8,055 bases of DNA from Sulfurimonas sp. (GTDB lineage: Bacteria > Campylobacterota > Campylobacteria > Campylobacterales > Sulfurimonadaceae), in the NCBI GenBank assembly GCA_021157665.1, contig JAGGWE010000086.1, positions 1 through 8,055 on the forward strand, in the 5' to 3' direction. The notes beneath the pieces were generated by a model. It was not told the DNA's origin. It saw only the letters and a list, made by a program, of their open reading frames with translations, and made no database searches. This document shows, piece after piece, positions 1 through 5,240 of this stretch; positions within the stretch are counted from its first letter, which is position 1; every line of letters starts with the position of its first letter. A program made the translations under genes and the position numbers.

Positions 1-630
1 CTTTCAAAATACGATGGAGATTCTAAGGGTGGTGTAGCTCTTGGATTATCTTCTCAAGTTCAAGTTCCACTTCGTTTTATTGGTAGTGGTGAAAAGATGG
101 AAGACTTGGAAGTTTTCATTCCAGAGAGAATTGTAAATCGTCTTATGGGCTTTGGAGATATCGAAGGACTTGCTGAGAAAACTGCTTCTGTAATAGATGA
201 AAAACAAGCAAAACGATTAACGAAAAAAATCCAAAAAGGTAAGTTTAACTACAATGACTTTTTAGAACAGATGGAAAGCATGAAAAAAATGGGTAGCATG
301 AGTTCTATCATGGGAATGATACCTGGTATGGGAAATATGAGCAAAGCTATAAAAGATTTTGACTTTGAAAACTCTGGTGAACTTAAAAACATAAAAGCAA
401 TGGTTTCATCTATGACAAAAAAAGAGAGAGAAAATCCAGAACTTTTAAATAATGCTCGTAAAATTAGAATTGCAAAAGGTTGTGGACTTACTCAAGTTGA
501 AATAAATCGCATGATAAAACAATTTAAAAATGCTGGAAAAATGGCTAAAAAATTCTCAGGTAAAAATGGGATGAAACAGATGCAACAGATGATGGGGCAA
601 ATGGGTGGACAAGGCGCGATACCTCGCTAA
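1..630 (+). CDS. ffh: Signal recognition particle protein Ffh, 5'-truncated (end of G domain plus M domain)
   Basis: Ffh is the cytoplasmic GTPase subunit of the signal recognition particle. It binds 4.5S RNA and signal sequences and delivers ribosome-nascent chains to FtsY. The frame is open from base 1, so 209 residues of the C-terminal part are present and the start is outside the window. Visible in order: the end of the G domain with the G4-type motif as SKYDGDSKGG (fragment residues 2-11), the closing G5-like strand (FIGSGEKMEDLEVF) and the GFGDIEGL turn that leads into the M domain. The M domain is methionine-rich (MKKMGSM, MGMIPGMGNM, MKQMQQMMGQMGG). The RNA-binding signature reads ARKIRIAKGCG (residues 152-162), where many bacteria have SRRxRIAxGSG. 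The stop codon TAA lies inside the left arm of an inverted repeat that bounds the following spacer element. Identification is secure; only the 5' part is missing. Confidence 0.97.
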   Translation, partial: LSKYDGDSKGGVALGLSSQVQVPLRFIGSGEKMEDLEVFIPERIVNRLMGFGDIEGLAEKTASVIDEKQAKRLTKKIQKGKFNYNDFLEQMESMKKMGSMSSIMGMIPGMGNMSKAIKDFDFENSGELKNIKAMVSSMTKKERENPELLNNARKIRIAKGCGLTQVEINRMIKQFKNAGKMAKKFSGKNGMKQMQQMMGQMGGQGAIPR

Positions 631-732
631 AATCAAAATAGCAATGCATTTGCTGCGTTGCTTCAATCGTCAGATAATTATAGTATCCTTCCTCTTTCAG
701 CTCTTGCAACTACATCACTCTTTTGATTTTAG
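627..732. repeat. Structured 106-bp intergenic element bounded by a 12-bp perfect inverted repeat
   Basis: The left arm CTAAAATCAAAA (627-638) is the exact reverse complement of TTTTGATTTTAG (721-732). Inside it is a strong hairpin: 640-648 pairs with 654-662 over 9 bp with one G-T wobble and a 5-base loop. The octamer TAGTATCC occurs at 681-688 and again at 730-737, straddling the right boundary. The left arm contains the ffh stop codon, and a short GCGA/TCGC stem (616-627) precedes it. The interior is richer in GC than the rest of the spacer. No T-run follows the hairpin, so it is not a canonical intrinsic terminator. It resembles a small non-autonomous repeat (MITE-like or a palindromic intergenic repeat), but copy number cannot be judged from one window. 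It could instead be a folded 3' UTR of ffh. Confidence 0.55.
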
Positions 733-800
733 TATCCAATATTAGATATTTAAAAAAATCTCACATACCATAAGCTATTTACTTTTAAGAATTATTTGGC

Positions 801-806
801 TACAAT
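801..806 (+). promoter_or_regulatory. Candidate -10 box of distal promoter P1 for the rpsP operon
   Basis: TACAAT follows a T-rich stretch and GGC, and is followed by TCCGCC. No -35 hexamer is recognisable, which is normal for the housekeeping sigma factor of Campylobacterota. The predicted transcription start near 813 would give a leader of about 170 nt before rpsP. Confidence 0.5.
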
Positions 807-875
807 TCCGCCATCGTAATAACTTCTGAAATAATCCCTCTGTGATTAGAAGGTATTTTTACTCTTTTGTAAAGA

Positions 876-881
876 TATAAT
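876..881 (+). promoter_or_regulatory. Candidate -10 box of proximal promoter P2 for the rpsP operon
   Basis: A perfect TATAAT lies downstream of a T-rich stretch (about 853-869). The start would fall near 888, within a small CGCC-AAAT-GGCG hairpin (883-894), and leave a leader of roughly 90 nt. P2 may act alone or in tandem with the box at 801-806. Confidence 0.5.
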
Positions 882-970
882 ACGCCAAATGGCGGTAAGA
901 GGCACAATAAACTACATGTATTTATATATTTATTTATTTTGCAAACCACCCCACAAATTATTTTAACAAT

Positions 971-976
971 AGGACA
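971..976 (+). promoter_or_regulatory. Ribosome binding site of rpsP
   Basis: AGGACA lies 7 nt (counted from AGGA) before the ATG at 982 and fixes the start of the S16 gene. Confidence 0.75.
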
Positions 977-981
977 AACAA

Positions 982-1209
982 ATGACAGTAATTAGACTTA
1001 CTCGTATGGGAAGAAAAAAACAACCATTTTATAGAATCGCGGTAACAGATAGCCGTAAAAGAAGAGATGGTGGATGGATTGAACTAATTGGTCACTATAA
1101 TCCAATGGTAGCTGAGAAAACTTTAGTTGTTGATAACGAAAGACTTGACTACTGGTTAAGTGTTGGTGCTCAAATGAGTAGCCGTGTTAAAAAGATAACT
1201 GGTCGTTAG
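982..1209 (+). CDS. rpsP: 30S ribosomal protein S16
   Basis: S16 is a small-subunit protein that binds 16S rRNA in the 5'/central region and is needed for efficient 30S assembly. The 75-residue product has the family start MTVIRLTRMGRKKQPFYRIAVTDSR (shown here only as an N-terminal match: MTVIRLTRMG, then KKQPFYRIAV). The conserved GGWIELIGHYNP segment and the late LDYWLSVGAQMS helix are also present. The length is at the short end of the family and complete. An AGGA box 7 nt upstream supports the ATG. It is the first gene of the rpsP-khpA-rimM-trmD-rplS operon; the next gene begins two bases after its stop, so the genes are probably co-transcribed and translationally coupled. Confidence 0.98.
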   Translation: MTVIRLTRMGRKKQPFYRIAVTDSRKRRDGGWIELIGHYNPMVAEKTLVVDNERLDYWLSVGAQMSSRVKKITGR

Positions 1210-1211
1210 TC

Positions 1212-1448
1212 ATGATTTCTGATTTTGTCGCACAATTTGCAAGACTTATCGCTTCAAATCCTGAAGATATAAGAGTAGAAGTAAAAGAGGGTGATGAAGT
1301 AACAGAGATAGTTCTTTTTGCGAATCAAGCTGACATTGGTAAGCTGATTGGTAAAGAGGGCAAGATGATTGGTGCGATAAAAACTGTCATCTCTGGCTGT
1401 AAAGCTAAAGATGGTATAAGTTACCGAATCAATGTCGAAGCAGTTTAA
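1212..1448 (+). CDS. khpA: KH-domain RNA-binding protein KhpA
   Basis: This is a small single KH-domain protein of the KhpA (YlqC) family. Members bind RNA, in some bacteria together with KhpB, and affect small RNAs, cell division or ribosome function; which applies here is unknown. The product is 78 residues, normal for the family. The GxxG loop is visible as IGKEGKMIGAI (about residues 45-55), inside the usual alpha-beta KH pattern with the closing strand ISYRINVEAV. The ATG lies two bases after the rpsP stop with no good Shine-Dalgarno sequence, so translation probably depends on coupling to rpsP. Its 3' end overlaps rimM by 17 nt. Placement between rpsP and rimM is a common bacterial arrangement and supports the call. 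Confidence 0.94.
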   Translation: MISDFVAQFARLIASNPEDIRVEVKEGDEVTEIVLFANQADIGKLIGKEGKMIGAIKTVISGCKAKDGISYRINVEAV

Positions 1449-1974
1449 AGAGCAACTCCTTCATATCGCGACTATCGGCAAAACTGTCGGTATTTATGGT
1501 GATATGAAGTTTCATGTAAAGTGTGATTTTCCAGAGCAGTTCGTAAATGGTGCGACTTTTTTTACTAATCTAAAAAGAGAAATCACTTTAAGCGATGTTA
1601 ACCTCGATAGAGGTATTATTAAAATTACTGGAATTGACACGATTGAAGATGCTAAAAAGTTTACAAATGCAAAACTTTTTACAACAAGAGAAGAAACTAG
1701 AAAAAATTGTCATCTTGAAGATGGTGAGTATTTTTGGTTTGATCTTGATGATTGTGAAGTTTATGAAGATGGTAAACTTTTAGGAGTTGTTAATGAAGTG
1801 GAGCGAATAGCAATTACAAACTATCTAAATGTTAAAACTGATGAAAAATTAGTTGAAGCTGGTAGTACGAAAATGTTTTTAATTCCATTTCAAGAGCCAT
1901 TCCGTGTAAGTGTTGATATAGATAAAAAAATCATCACAGTTCGTGGTGGCATGGATATTTTAGAAGCATCGTAA
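1432..1974 (+). CDS. rimM: Ribosome maturation factor RimM
   Basis: RimM assists late assembly of the 30S head by binding the S19 region of free 30S subunits. The product is 180 residues, typical. The N-terminal RimM beta-barrel starts with LLHIATIGKTVGIYGDMKF (about residues 9-27), the usual 'GxIxxxxGxxGxxK' start. The C-terminal PRC-barrel starts near residue 97 with EDGEYFWFDLDDCEVY and ends RVSVDIDKKIITVRGGMD. The ATG at 1432 is the only start that keeps the first strand; it lies inside khpA (17-nt overlap), pointing to coupled translation. The stop shares one base with the trmD start (TAATG). In the same operon as S16, as in many bacteria, it links 30S protein supply with 30S maturation. 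Confidence 0.96.
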   Translation: MSKQFKEQLLHIATIGKTVGIYGDMKFHVKCDFPEQFVNGATFFTNLKREITLSDVNLDRGIIKITGIDTIEDAKKFTNAKLFTTREETRKNCHLEDGEYFWFDLDDCEVYEDGKLLGVVNEVERIAITNYLNVKTDEKLVEAGSTKMFLIPFQEPFRVSVDIDKKIITVRGGMDILEAS

Positions 1975-2678
1975 TGAAATTTACATTCGTTACACTTTTT
2001 TCTAATTTAGTAGAAGGTTATTTTCAAGATTCTATCTTAAAGCGAGCAATCGATAAAAAGATTTTGAATATTGAATATATTAATCCTAGAGATTATAGTG
2101 ATAATAAACACTCAAAAGTAGATGACACTGCTGTTGGTGGTGGAGCTGGAATGGTTATGAACCCTCAGCCTCTATTTGATTGTTTAGATAAGTTAAAAAA
2201 AGAAGATGAAGAAGTTCATATAGTTTTTTTAACTCCAGTTGCTAAGCCTTTTGTACAAAATGATGCGAAAAGATTATCTAAAAAATCTCATATAGCGTTC
2301 GTGAGTGGTCGTTATGAGGGTATAGATGAAAGAGTTGTGGAAAAATATGCAGACGAAGTTTTTAGTATAGGTGATTACATATTAACTGGAGGAGAATTAG
2401 CCTCTTTAGTTATTTGTGATGCTGTATCTAGAAATATTGAAGGTGTTTTAGGAAATAGTGATTCATTAAGTATAGAGAGTTTTGAAACCTCCTTGCTTGA
2501 AGCACCATCTTTCTCAAAACCAAAAAAATATGATGCTTTAAGTGTTCCATCAGAATACTTAAAGGGAAATCATAGTAGAATTCGCTCACTAAAACTAGCT
2601 CTGTCAGAGTCTAAAACTAAGTTTTTTAGACCAGAACAGCTCTTAAAGTATAGAACAAGGAAATCTTATGAGAAATAA
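1974..2678 (+). CDS. trmD: tRNA (guanine-37-N1)-methyltransferase TrmD
   Basis: TrmD is a SPOUT-class homodimer that uses S-adenosylmethionine to make m1G37 next to the anticodon, preventing +1 frameshifting. The 234-residue product begins with the family start MKFTFVTLFSNLVEGYF. It contains DDTAVGGGAGMVM (residues 50-62), GRYEGIDERVV (112-122) and SIGDYILTGGELA (131-143), the last two contributing to the knotted cofactor site. The tRNA-binding end GNHSRIRSLKLALS and the FFRPEQL tail are present. R153 matches catalytic Arg154 of E. coli TrmD. The residue matching catalytic Asp169 is Glu168 (in IESFETSLLEAP), which from memory is also Glu in Campylobacter. Start and stop are tightly packed: TAATG with rimM and an 11-nt overlap with rplS. 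Confidence 0.98.
   Translation: MKFTFVTLFSNLVEGYFQDSILKRAIDKKILNIEYINPRDYSDNKHSKVDDTAVGGGAGMVMNPQPLFDCLDKLKKEDEEVHIVFLTPVAKPFVQNDAKRLSKKSHIAFVSGRYEGIDERVVEKYADEVFSIGDYILTGGELASLVICDAVSRNIEGVLGNSDSLSIESFETSLLEAPSFSKPKKYDALSVPSEYLKGNHSRIRSLKLALSESKTKFFRPEQLLKYRTRKSYEK
2657..2661 (+). promoter_or_regulatory. Ribosome binding site of rplS inside trmD
   Basis: AAGGA lies 6 nt before the ATG at 2668, within the last codons of trmD. It supports the start of L19 that overlaps trmD and lets L19 be translated independently. Confidence 0.7.
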
Positions 2679-3027
2679 GTACATAGAAAACTTTGAAAAA
2701 GCACAAGTAGCAGAAAAATCACTTCCGGATTTTCGTGCTGGTGATACTATTCGTTTAGCAGTAACAATTCAAGAGGGTGAAAAATCTCGTGTTCAAGCAT
2801 ACGAAGGTGTATGTATTGCAAAAAGAGGTCAAGGTACAGGTCAAACTATTACTGTTCGTAAAATCGGTGCTAATGGTGTAGGAATCGAGAGAATCTTCCC
2901 AATTTATTCTGATTCAATTGATGAAATTAAAGTAATTCGTCGCGGTCGTGTTCGTCGTGCTAAACTATTTTATCTTCGTGAACTTGCAGGTAAAAAAGCT
3001 CGTATTAAAGAACTTAGAAGAAAATAA
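2668..3027 (+). CDS. rplS: 50S ribosomal protein L19
   Basis: L19 sits at the 30S-50S interface and contributes to an intersubunit bridge. The 119-residue product has the full family pattern: an N-terminal helix (about residues 1-18), then PDFRAGDTIRLAVTIQEG (20-37), RVQAYEGVCIAKRGQG (41-56), TVRKIGANGVGIERIFPIYS (62-81), and the basic tail RRGRVRRAKLFYLREL with a lysine/arginine end. The length is normal. The ATG overlaps trmD by 11 nt and has its own AAGGA box. It is the last gene of the rpsP operon; a weak hairpin follows 6 bases after the stop. The codon pattern (many CGT arginines) differs from the following genes and fits high expression. Confidence 0.99.
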   Translation: MRNKYIENFEKAQVAEKSLPDFRAGDTIRLAVTIQEGEKSRVQAYEGVCIAKRGQGTGQTITVRKIGANGVGIERIFPIYSDSIDEIKVIRRGRVRRAKLFYLRELAGKKARIKELRRK

Positions 3028-3032
3028 TCTTC

Positions 3033-3050
3033 TAGGGTTCTTTACCCCTA
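3033..3050 (+). terminator. Weak hairpin after rplS, possible operon terminator
   Basis: TAGGG (3033-3037) pairs with CCCTA (3046-3050) across an 8-base loop, 6 bases after the rplS stop. No T-run follows on the + strand, so it is not a canonical intrinsic terminator. It may pause or protect the mRNA 3' end, or the operon may end by another mechanism. Confidence 0.35.
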
Positions 3051-3106
3051 AAACAACACAAAACTTCACACACAAAATCTTCTTCAACTAAAAATTACAA
3101 TTTTTA

Positions 3107-3134
3107 TATAATTTAAATTTTATATTAGTATAAT
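3107..3134 (+). promoter_or_regulatory. Promoter region of the carboxypeptidase/ligase cluster with two -10 candidates
   Basis: Two perfect TATAAT boxes lie 22 bp apart, at 3107-3112 and 3129-3134, in a very T-rich stretch. The second ends only 6 bases before the ATG at 3141, so transcription would begin at or next to the start codon. The first would give a leader of roughly 20 nt that still lacks a Shine-Dalgarno sequence. No -35 is recognised, as usual for this phylum. Confidence 0.6.
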
Positions 3135-3140
3135 CTTTGC

Positions 3141-4244
3141 ATGAACTACTTAAATGACTTAAAATCAATTATAAATATAAACTCGTATACTAAAAATAAA
3201 GTTGGTGTTGATAAGGTTGGTACTATCTTTGATGGCTGGTTTGAAGAGTTAGGATATTTATCTGATATTCATGAACGAGGTGATATTGGAAATCATCGTC
3301 ATTATAAATCACCACATGCCAAAACCTCTAAAAGATTGCTCCTATTAGGACATCTAGATACCGTTTTTCCTCCAAATAAATTTGAAGATTATACTGAAGA
3401 TGCAGACTGGATATATGGTCCAGGTGTTTGTGATATGAAGGGTGGAAATATAGTAGCCCTGCAAGCTCTTCGTGAACTTAAAACTGATGGTGTTGATATA
3501 CAAAATATCGACATATTACTTGTAAGTGATGAGGAGACTGGAAGTGATGACTCGAAATATTTAACTATAAAGTTAGCAAAAGATTATGACTACTGTTTTG
3601 TTTATGAAGCTGCTGGCAAGAATATGGAAGTTGTTACTGGACGAAAGGGTGTTGGTACTTTTTTCATAGATATCCAAGGAAAAGCTGCTCATGCTGGAAA
3701 TAGTTATACAGATGGCTGTGATGCAAATCTTGAAAGTTCATATAAACTTCAAGCCTTAGTAAAACTAACTGATTTATCAAAAGGGACAACAGTAAATGTT
3801 GGAAAAATAGAGGGTGGAATAGGTGCAAATACGATAAGTCCACATGCCAAGATGACTTTTGAACTTAGGTATAAAACACAAGATGAGAAAGATAGAGTTT
3901 TAAAAAATGTAGATGATATAGTACAAACATCTTATGTGAATGGAACTTCTTCAACTTTAAGTGGGGGTATTCAAAGAGATGTAATGCAAACTTCATCAGC
4001 TTCTCTTGATTTGATTAAATCGATTGAGAGTATTACGAATGAGGAACTAAAATCAGAGGAGAGAGGTGGAGTGAGTGATGCAAATATTGTAAGTTCAAAT
4101 GGTGTTATAACTCTTGATGGTTTTGGACCTTTTGGTGATGGTGATCATACTGTTAAAGAGAGAGCAAGTAAAAGTAGTTTTGTAAGTAGAATAGAATTAA
4201 GTAAAAAGTTATTTAAATATTTTATAGAAAAATCAGATTTTTAA
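3141..4244 (+). CDS. M20 family zinc metallopeptidase, carboxypeptidase G2 type
   Basis: This is a two-zinc M20A hydrolase resembling carboxypeptidase G2, an enzyme class that releases C-terminal glutamate from peptides or N-acyl-glutamates. The exact substrate here is unknown. The 367 residues show all the expected ligands: H71 and D73 in LLLGHLDTVFP, bridging D98 in GPGVCDMKGG, catalytic E131 and ligand E132 in DEETGS, E156 (YEAAG) and H336 in GDGDHTVKERAS. The dimerisation-domain histidine is H184 (GKAAHAG). R279 lies about where CPG2 has active-site Arg324, by hand alignment only. There is no signal peptide, so it is probably cytoplasmic. A TAG at 3126-3128, in frame five codons upstream, rules out a longer start. 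No other ATG, GTG or TTG occurs in the first 30 codons, which are needed for the fold. Nine bases separate it from the ATP-grasp gene, implying joint expression. An acylase or other M20 amidohydrolase role is possible. Confidence 0.93.
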   Translation: MNYLNDLKSIININSYTKNKVGVDKVGTIFDGWFEELGYLSDIHERGDIGNHRHYKSPHAKTSKRLLLLGHLDTVFPPNKFEDYTEDADWIYGPGVCDMKGGNIVALQALRELKTDGVDIQNIDILLVSDEETGSDDSKYLTIKLAKDYDYCFVYEAAGKNMEVVTGRKGVGTFFIDIQGKAAHAGNSYTDGCDANLESSYKLQALVKLTDLSKGTTVNVGKIEGGIGANTISPHAKMTFELRYKTQDEKDRVLKNVDDIVQTSYVNGTSSTLSGGIQRDVMQTSSASLDLIKSIESITNEELKSEERGGVSDANIVSSNGVITLDGFGPFGDGDHTVKERASKSSFVSRIELSKKLFKYFIEKSDF

Positions 4245-4248
4245 GGAG
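4243..4248 (+). promoter_or_regulatory. Consensus Shine-Dalgarno of the ATP-grasp gene
   Basis: AAGGAG overlaps the stop codon of the M20 gene and lies 5 nt before the ATG at 4254. Ribosomes ending on the peptidase gene can restart directly, so the two products are probably made together. The upstream gene has no such site at all. Confidence 0.85.
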
Positions 4249-4253
4249 CGTGT

Positions 4254-5159
4254 ATGTCATTAAATAGAAAAATAGGTATGTGGCTTTATAGCAATGGTGG
4301 TGGAGATAAAATTCAAAAGAAAATTATCAAAAAATTAAGAGAAAGAGATATTGAAACTATTAATGATATAAGATTACATGATTGTATTGCTCAAAATGGG
4401 CATATTTATTATGATAAATTAAAAGTTGATAAATTAGATTTGTTTTTTTCATATAATGCTGGTGAACAAACTCAGTATCAAATGTATCTTTATCAAGCGT
4501 TAAATCGTGTTATTCCTATGATTAACTCTTATGATGCCTTTGCTTTAACTGAAGATAAATTTCATACATCATTTGTACTTAGACATGAGGGGATTCAAAC
4601 AGCTGATTATAAACTTTGTCATAGAGATAATGGAGCTGCACTTAAAAAAATTATTAAAAAATGGGATAAAATGGTTTATAAACCAACTGATGGTTGGGGT
4701 GGAGTTGGACTTACTAAGATTGAGAGTGAAGCAAATCTTGATATGTTAATGCCATTTTTAAATCAGATGGATTTACGATATTTTTATGTTGAGAAATTTA
4801 TTACATATGATAATACTGACTTTAGAGTTGATATTGTAGATGGTGAGTTTGTATCTTGTTATGGAAGAAAAGCAAGTGGAACTGACTGGAGAACAAATAT
4901 TACAGCTGGTGGTTCTGTATTTATGAGAGAGGCTAATGATGATATTATAAATACAGCTATAAATGCTTGTAAAGCGACAGGTGTTGATATTGGTGGAGTT
5001 GATATTATATATGACCTTGAAAAAGAGGAATATATAGTTCTAGAGGTAAATGGTATTCCAGCTTTTGCAACTCCTAAACAAGAGAAAATGGGATTAGATT
5101 TCAACAATAAAAAGATAGATTTAATTGTTGATTTAATAGATAGAAAAACAGCTAAATAG
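4254..5159 (+). CDS. RimK-type ATP-grasp amino-acid ligase
   Basis: This is an ATP-grasp carboxylate-amine ligase of the RimK branch. Such enzymes activate a C-terminal or side-chain carboxylate as acylphosphate and attach an amino acid, in RimK glutamate on ribosomal protein S6. At 301 residues it is close to RimK length. Visible: an N-terminal pre-ATP domain (1-95), conserved K102 (LTEDKFHT), K143 in VYKPTDGWGGVGL with the glycine-rich loop (146-152), E180 (YFYVEKF), and DFRVDIVDGEFVSCYGRKA leading to DWRTNITAGGS (211-221). The Mg/ATP residues are D250, E264 and N266 (VDIIYD, YIVLEVNGIPAF). There is no signal peptide or membrane segment. It lies between two carboxypeptidases, unlike the S6-modifying rimK context I know. 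Glutamate as the added residue is inference from family and neighbours; other amino acids or a peptide-natural-product role are possible. Confidence 0.93.
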   Translation: MSLNRKIGMWLYSNGGGDKIQKKIIKKLRERDIETINDIRLHDCIAQNGHIYYDKLKVDKLDLFFSYNAGEQTQYQMYLYQALNRVIPMINSYDAFALTEDKFHTSFVLRHEGIQTADYKLCHRDNGAALKKIIKKWDKMVYKPTDGWGGVGLTKIESEANLDMLMPFLNQMDLRYFYVEKFITYDNTDFRVDIVDGEFVSCYGRKASGTDWRTNITAGGSVFMREANDDIINTAINACKATGVDIGGVDIIYDLEKEEYIVLEVNGIPAFATPKQEKMGLDFNNKKIDLIVDLIDRKTAK

Positions 5160-5186
5160 ATAGAAATTACCTCATTTGAAGATTAA

Positions 5187-5206
5187 AAGAGTACAATCGC
5201 ACTCTT
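5187..5206 (+). promoter_or_regulatory. Hairpin with embedded -10-like box before the M14 gene
   Basis: AAGAGT (5187-5192) pairs with ACTCTT (5201-5206) around an 8-base loop, 27 bases after the ligase stop. There is no proper T-run, so as a terminator it is weak. TACAAT (5192-5197) sits in the stem and loop and matches the -10 type seen at 801-806; it could start a transcript near 5204 with a leader of about 37 nt. Either reading allows separate control of the M14 gene. Confidence 0.4.
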
Positions 5207-5229
5207 AATAATTAAATAATTTTCATATC

Positions 5230-5233
5230 GAGG
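5230..5233 (+). promoter_or_regulatory. Ribosome binding site that sets the TTG start of the M14 gene
   Basis: GAGG lies 7 nt before TTG at 5241. A TAA at 5217-5219 is in frame, and no ATG or GTG occurs between it and 5241, so TTG is the first usable start. Confidence 0.75.
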
Positions 5234-5240
5234 CAACAAC

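Larger units (their letters stand above)
733..981 (+). other. Spacer upstream of rpsP: leader and promoter region, no gene seen
   Basis: This is the rest of the roughly 350-base gap between ffh and rpsP. It is AT-rich and has stop codons in all frames at short intervals. It holds two candidate -10 boxes, a small CGCC/GGCG hairpin (883-894) and the rpsP ribosome binding site. I see no coding sequence, tRNA or strong terminator in it. Confidence 0.6.

Noticed and set aside
640..662. Hairpin after ffh as an intrinsic terminator
   Set aside because: The stem is good, but it is followed by CAATCGTCAG and not by a T-run, so I list it as part of the structured element.
808..895. CCGCCAT (808-814) and ATGGCGG (889-895) as a long-range leader hairpin or S16 feedback element
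   Set aside because: The left arm lies at or before the predicted transcription start of P1, so it would mostly be absent from the RNA; a 7-bp match over this distance is weak evidence.
1595..1783. 62-codon + strand frame inside rimM
   Set aside because: It is an out-of-frame shadow of rimM, which shows both family domains in its own frame.
4859..5107. 82-codon open frame on the minus strand inside the ATP-grasp gene
   Set aside because: It lies fully inside a well-supported gene, has no ribosome binding site I can see, and its translation has no recognisable domain.
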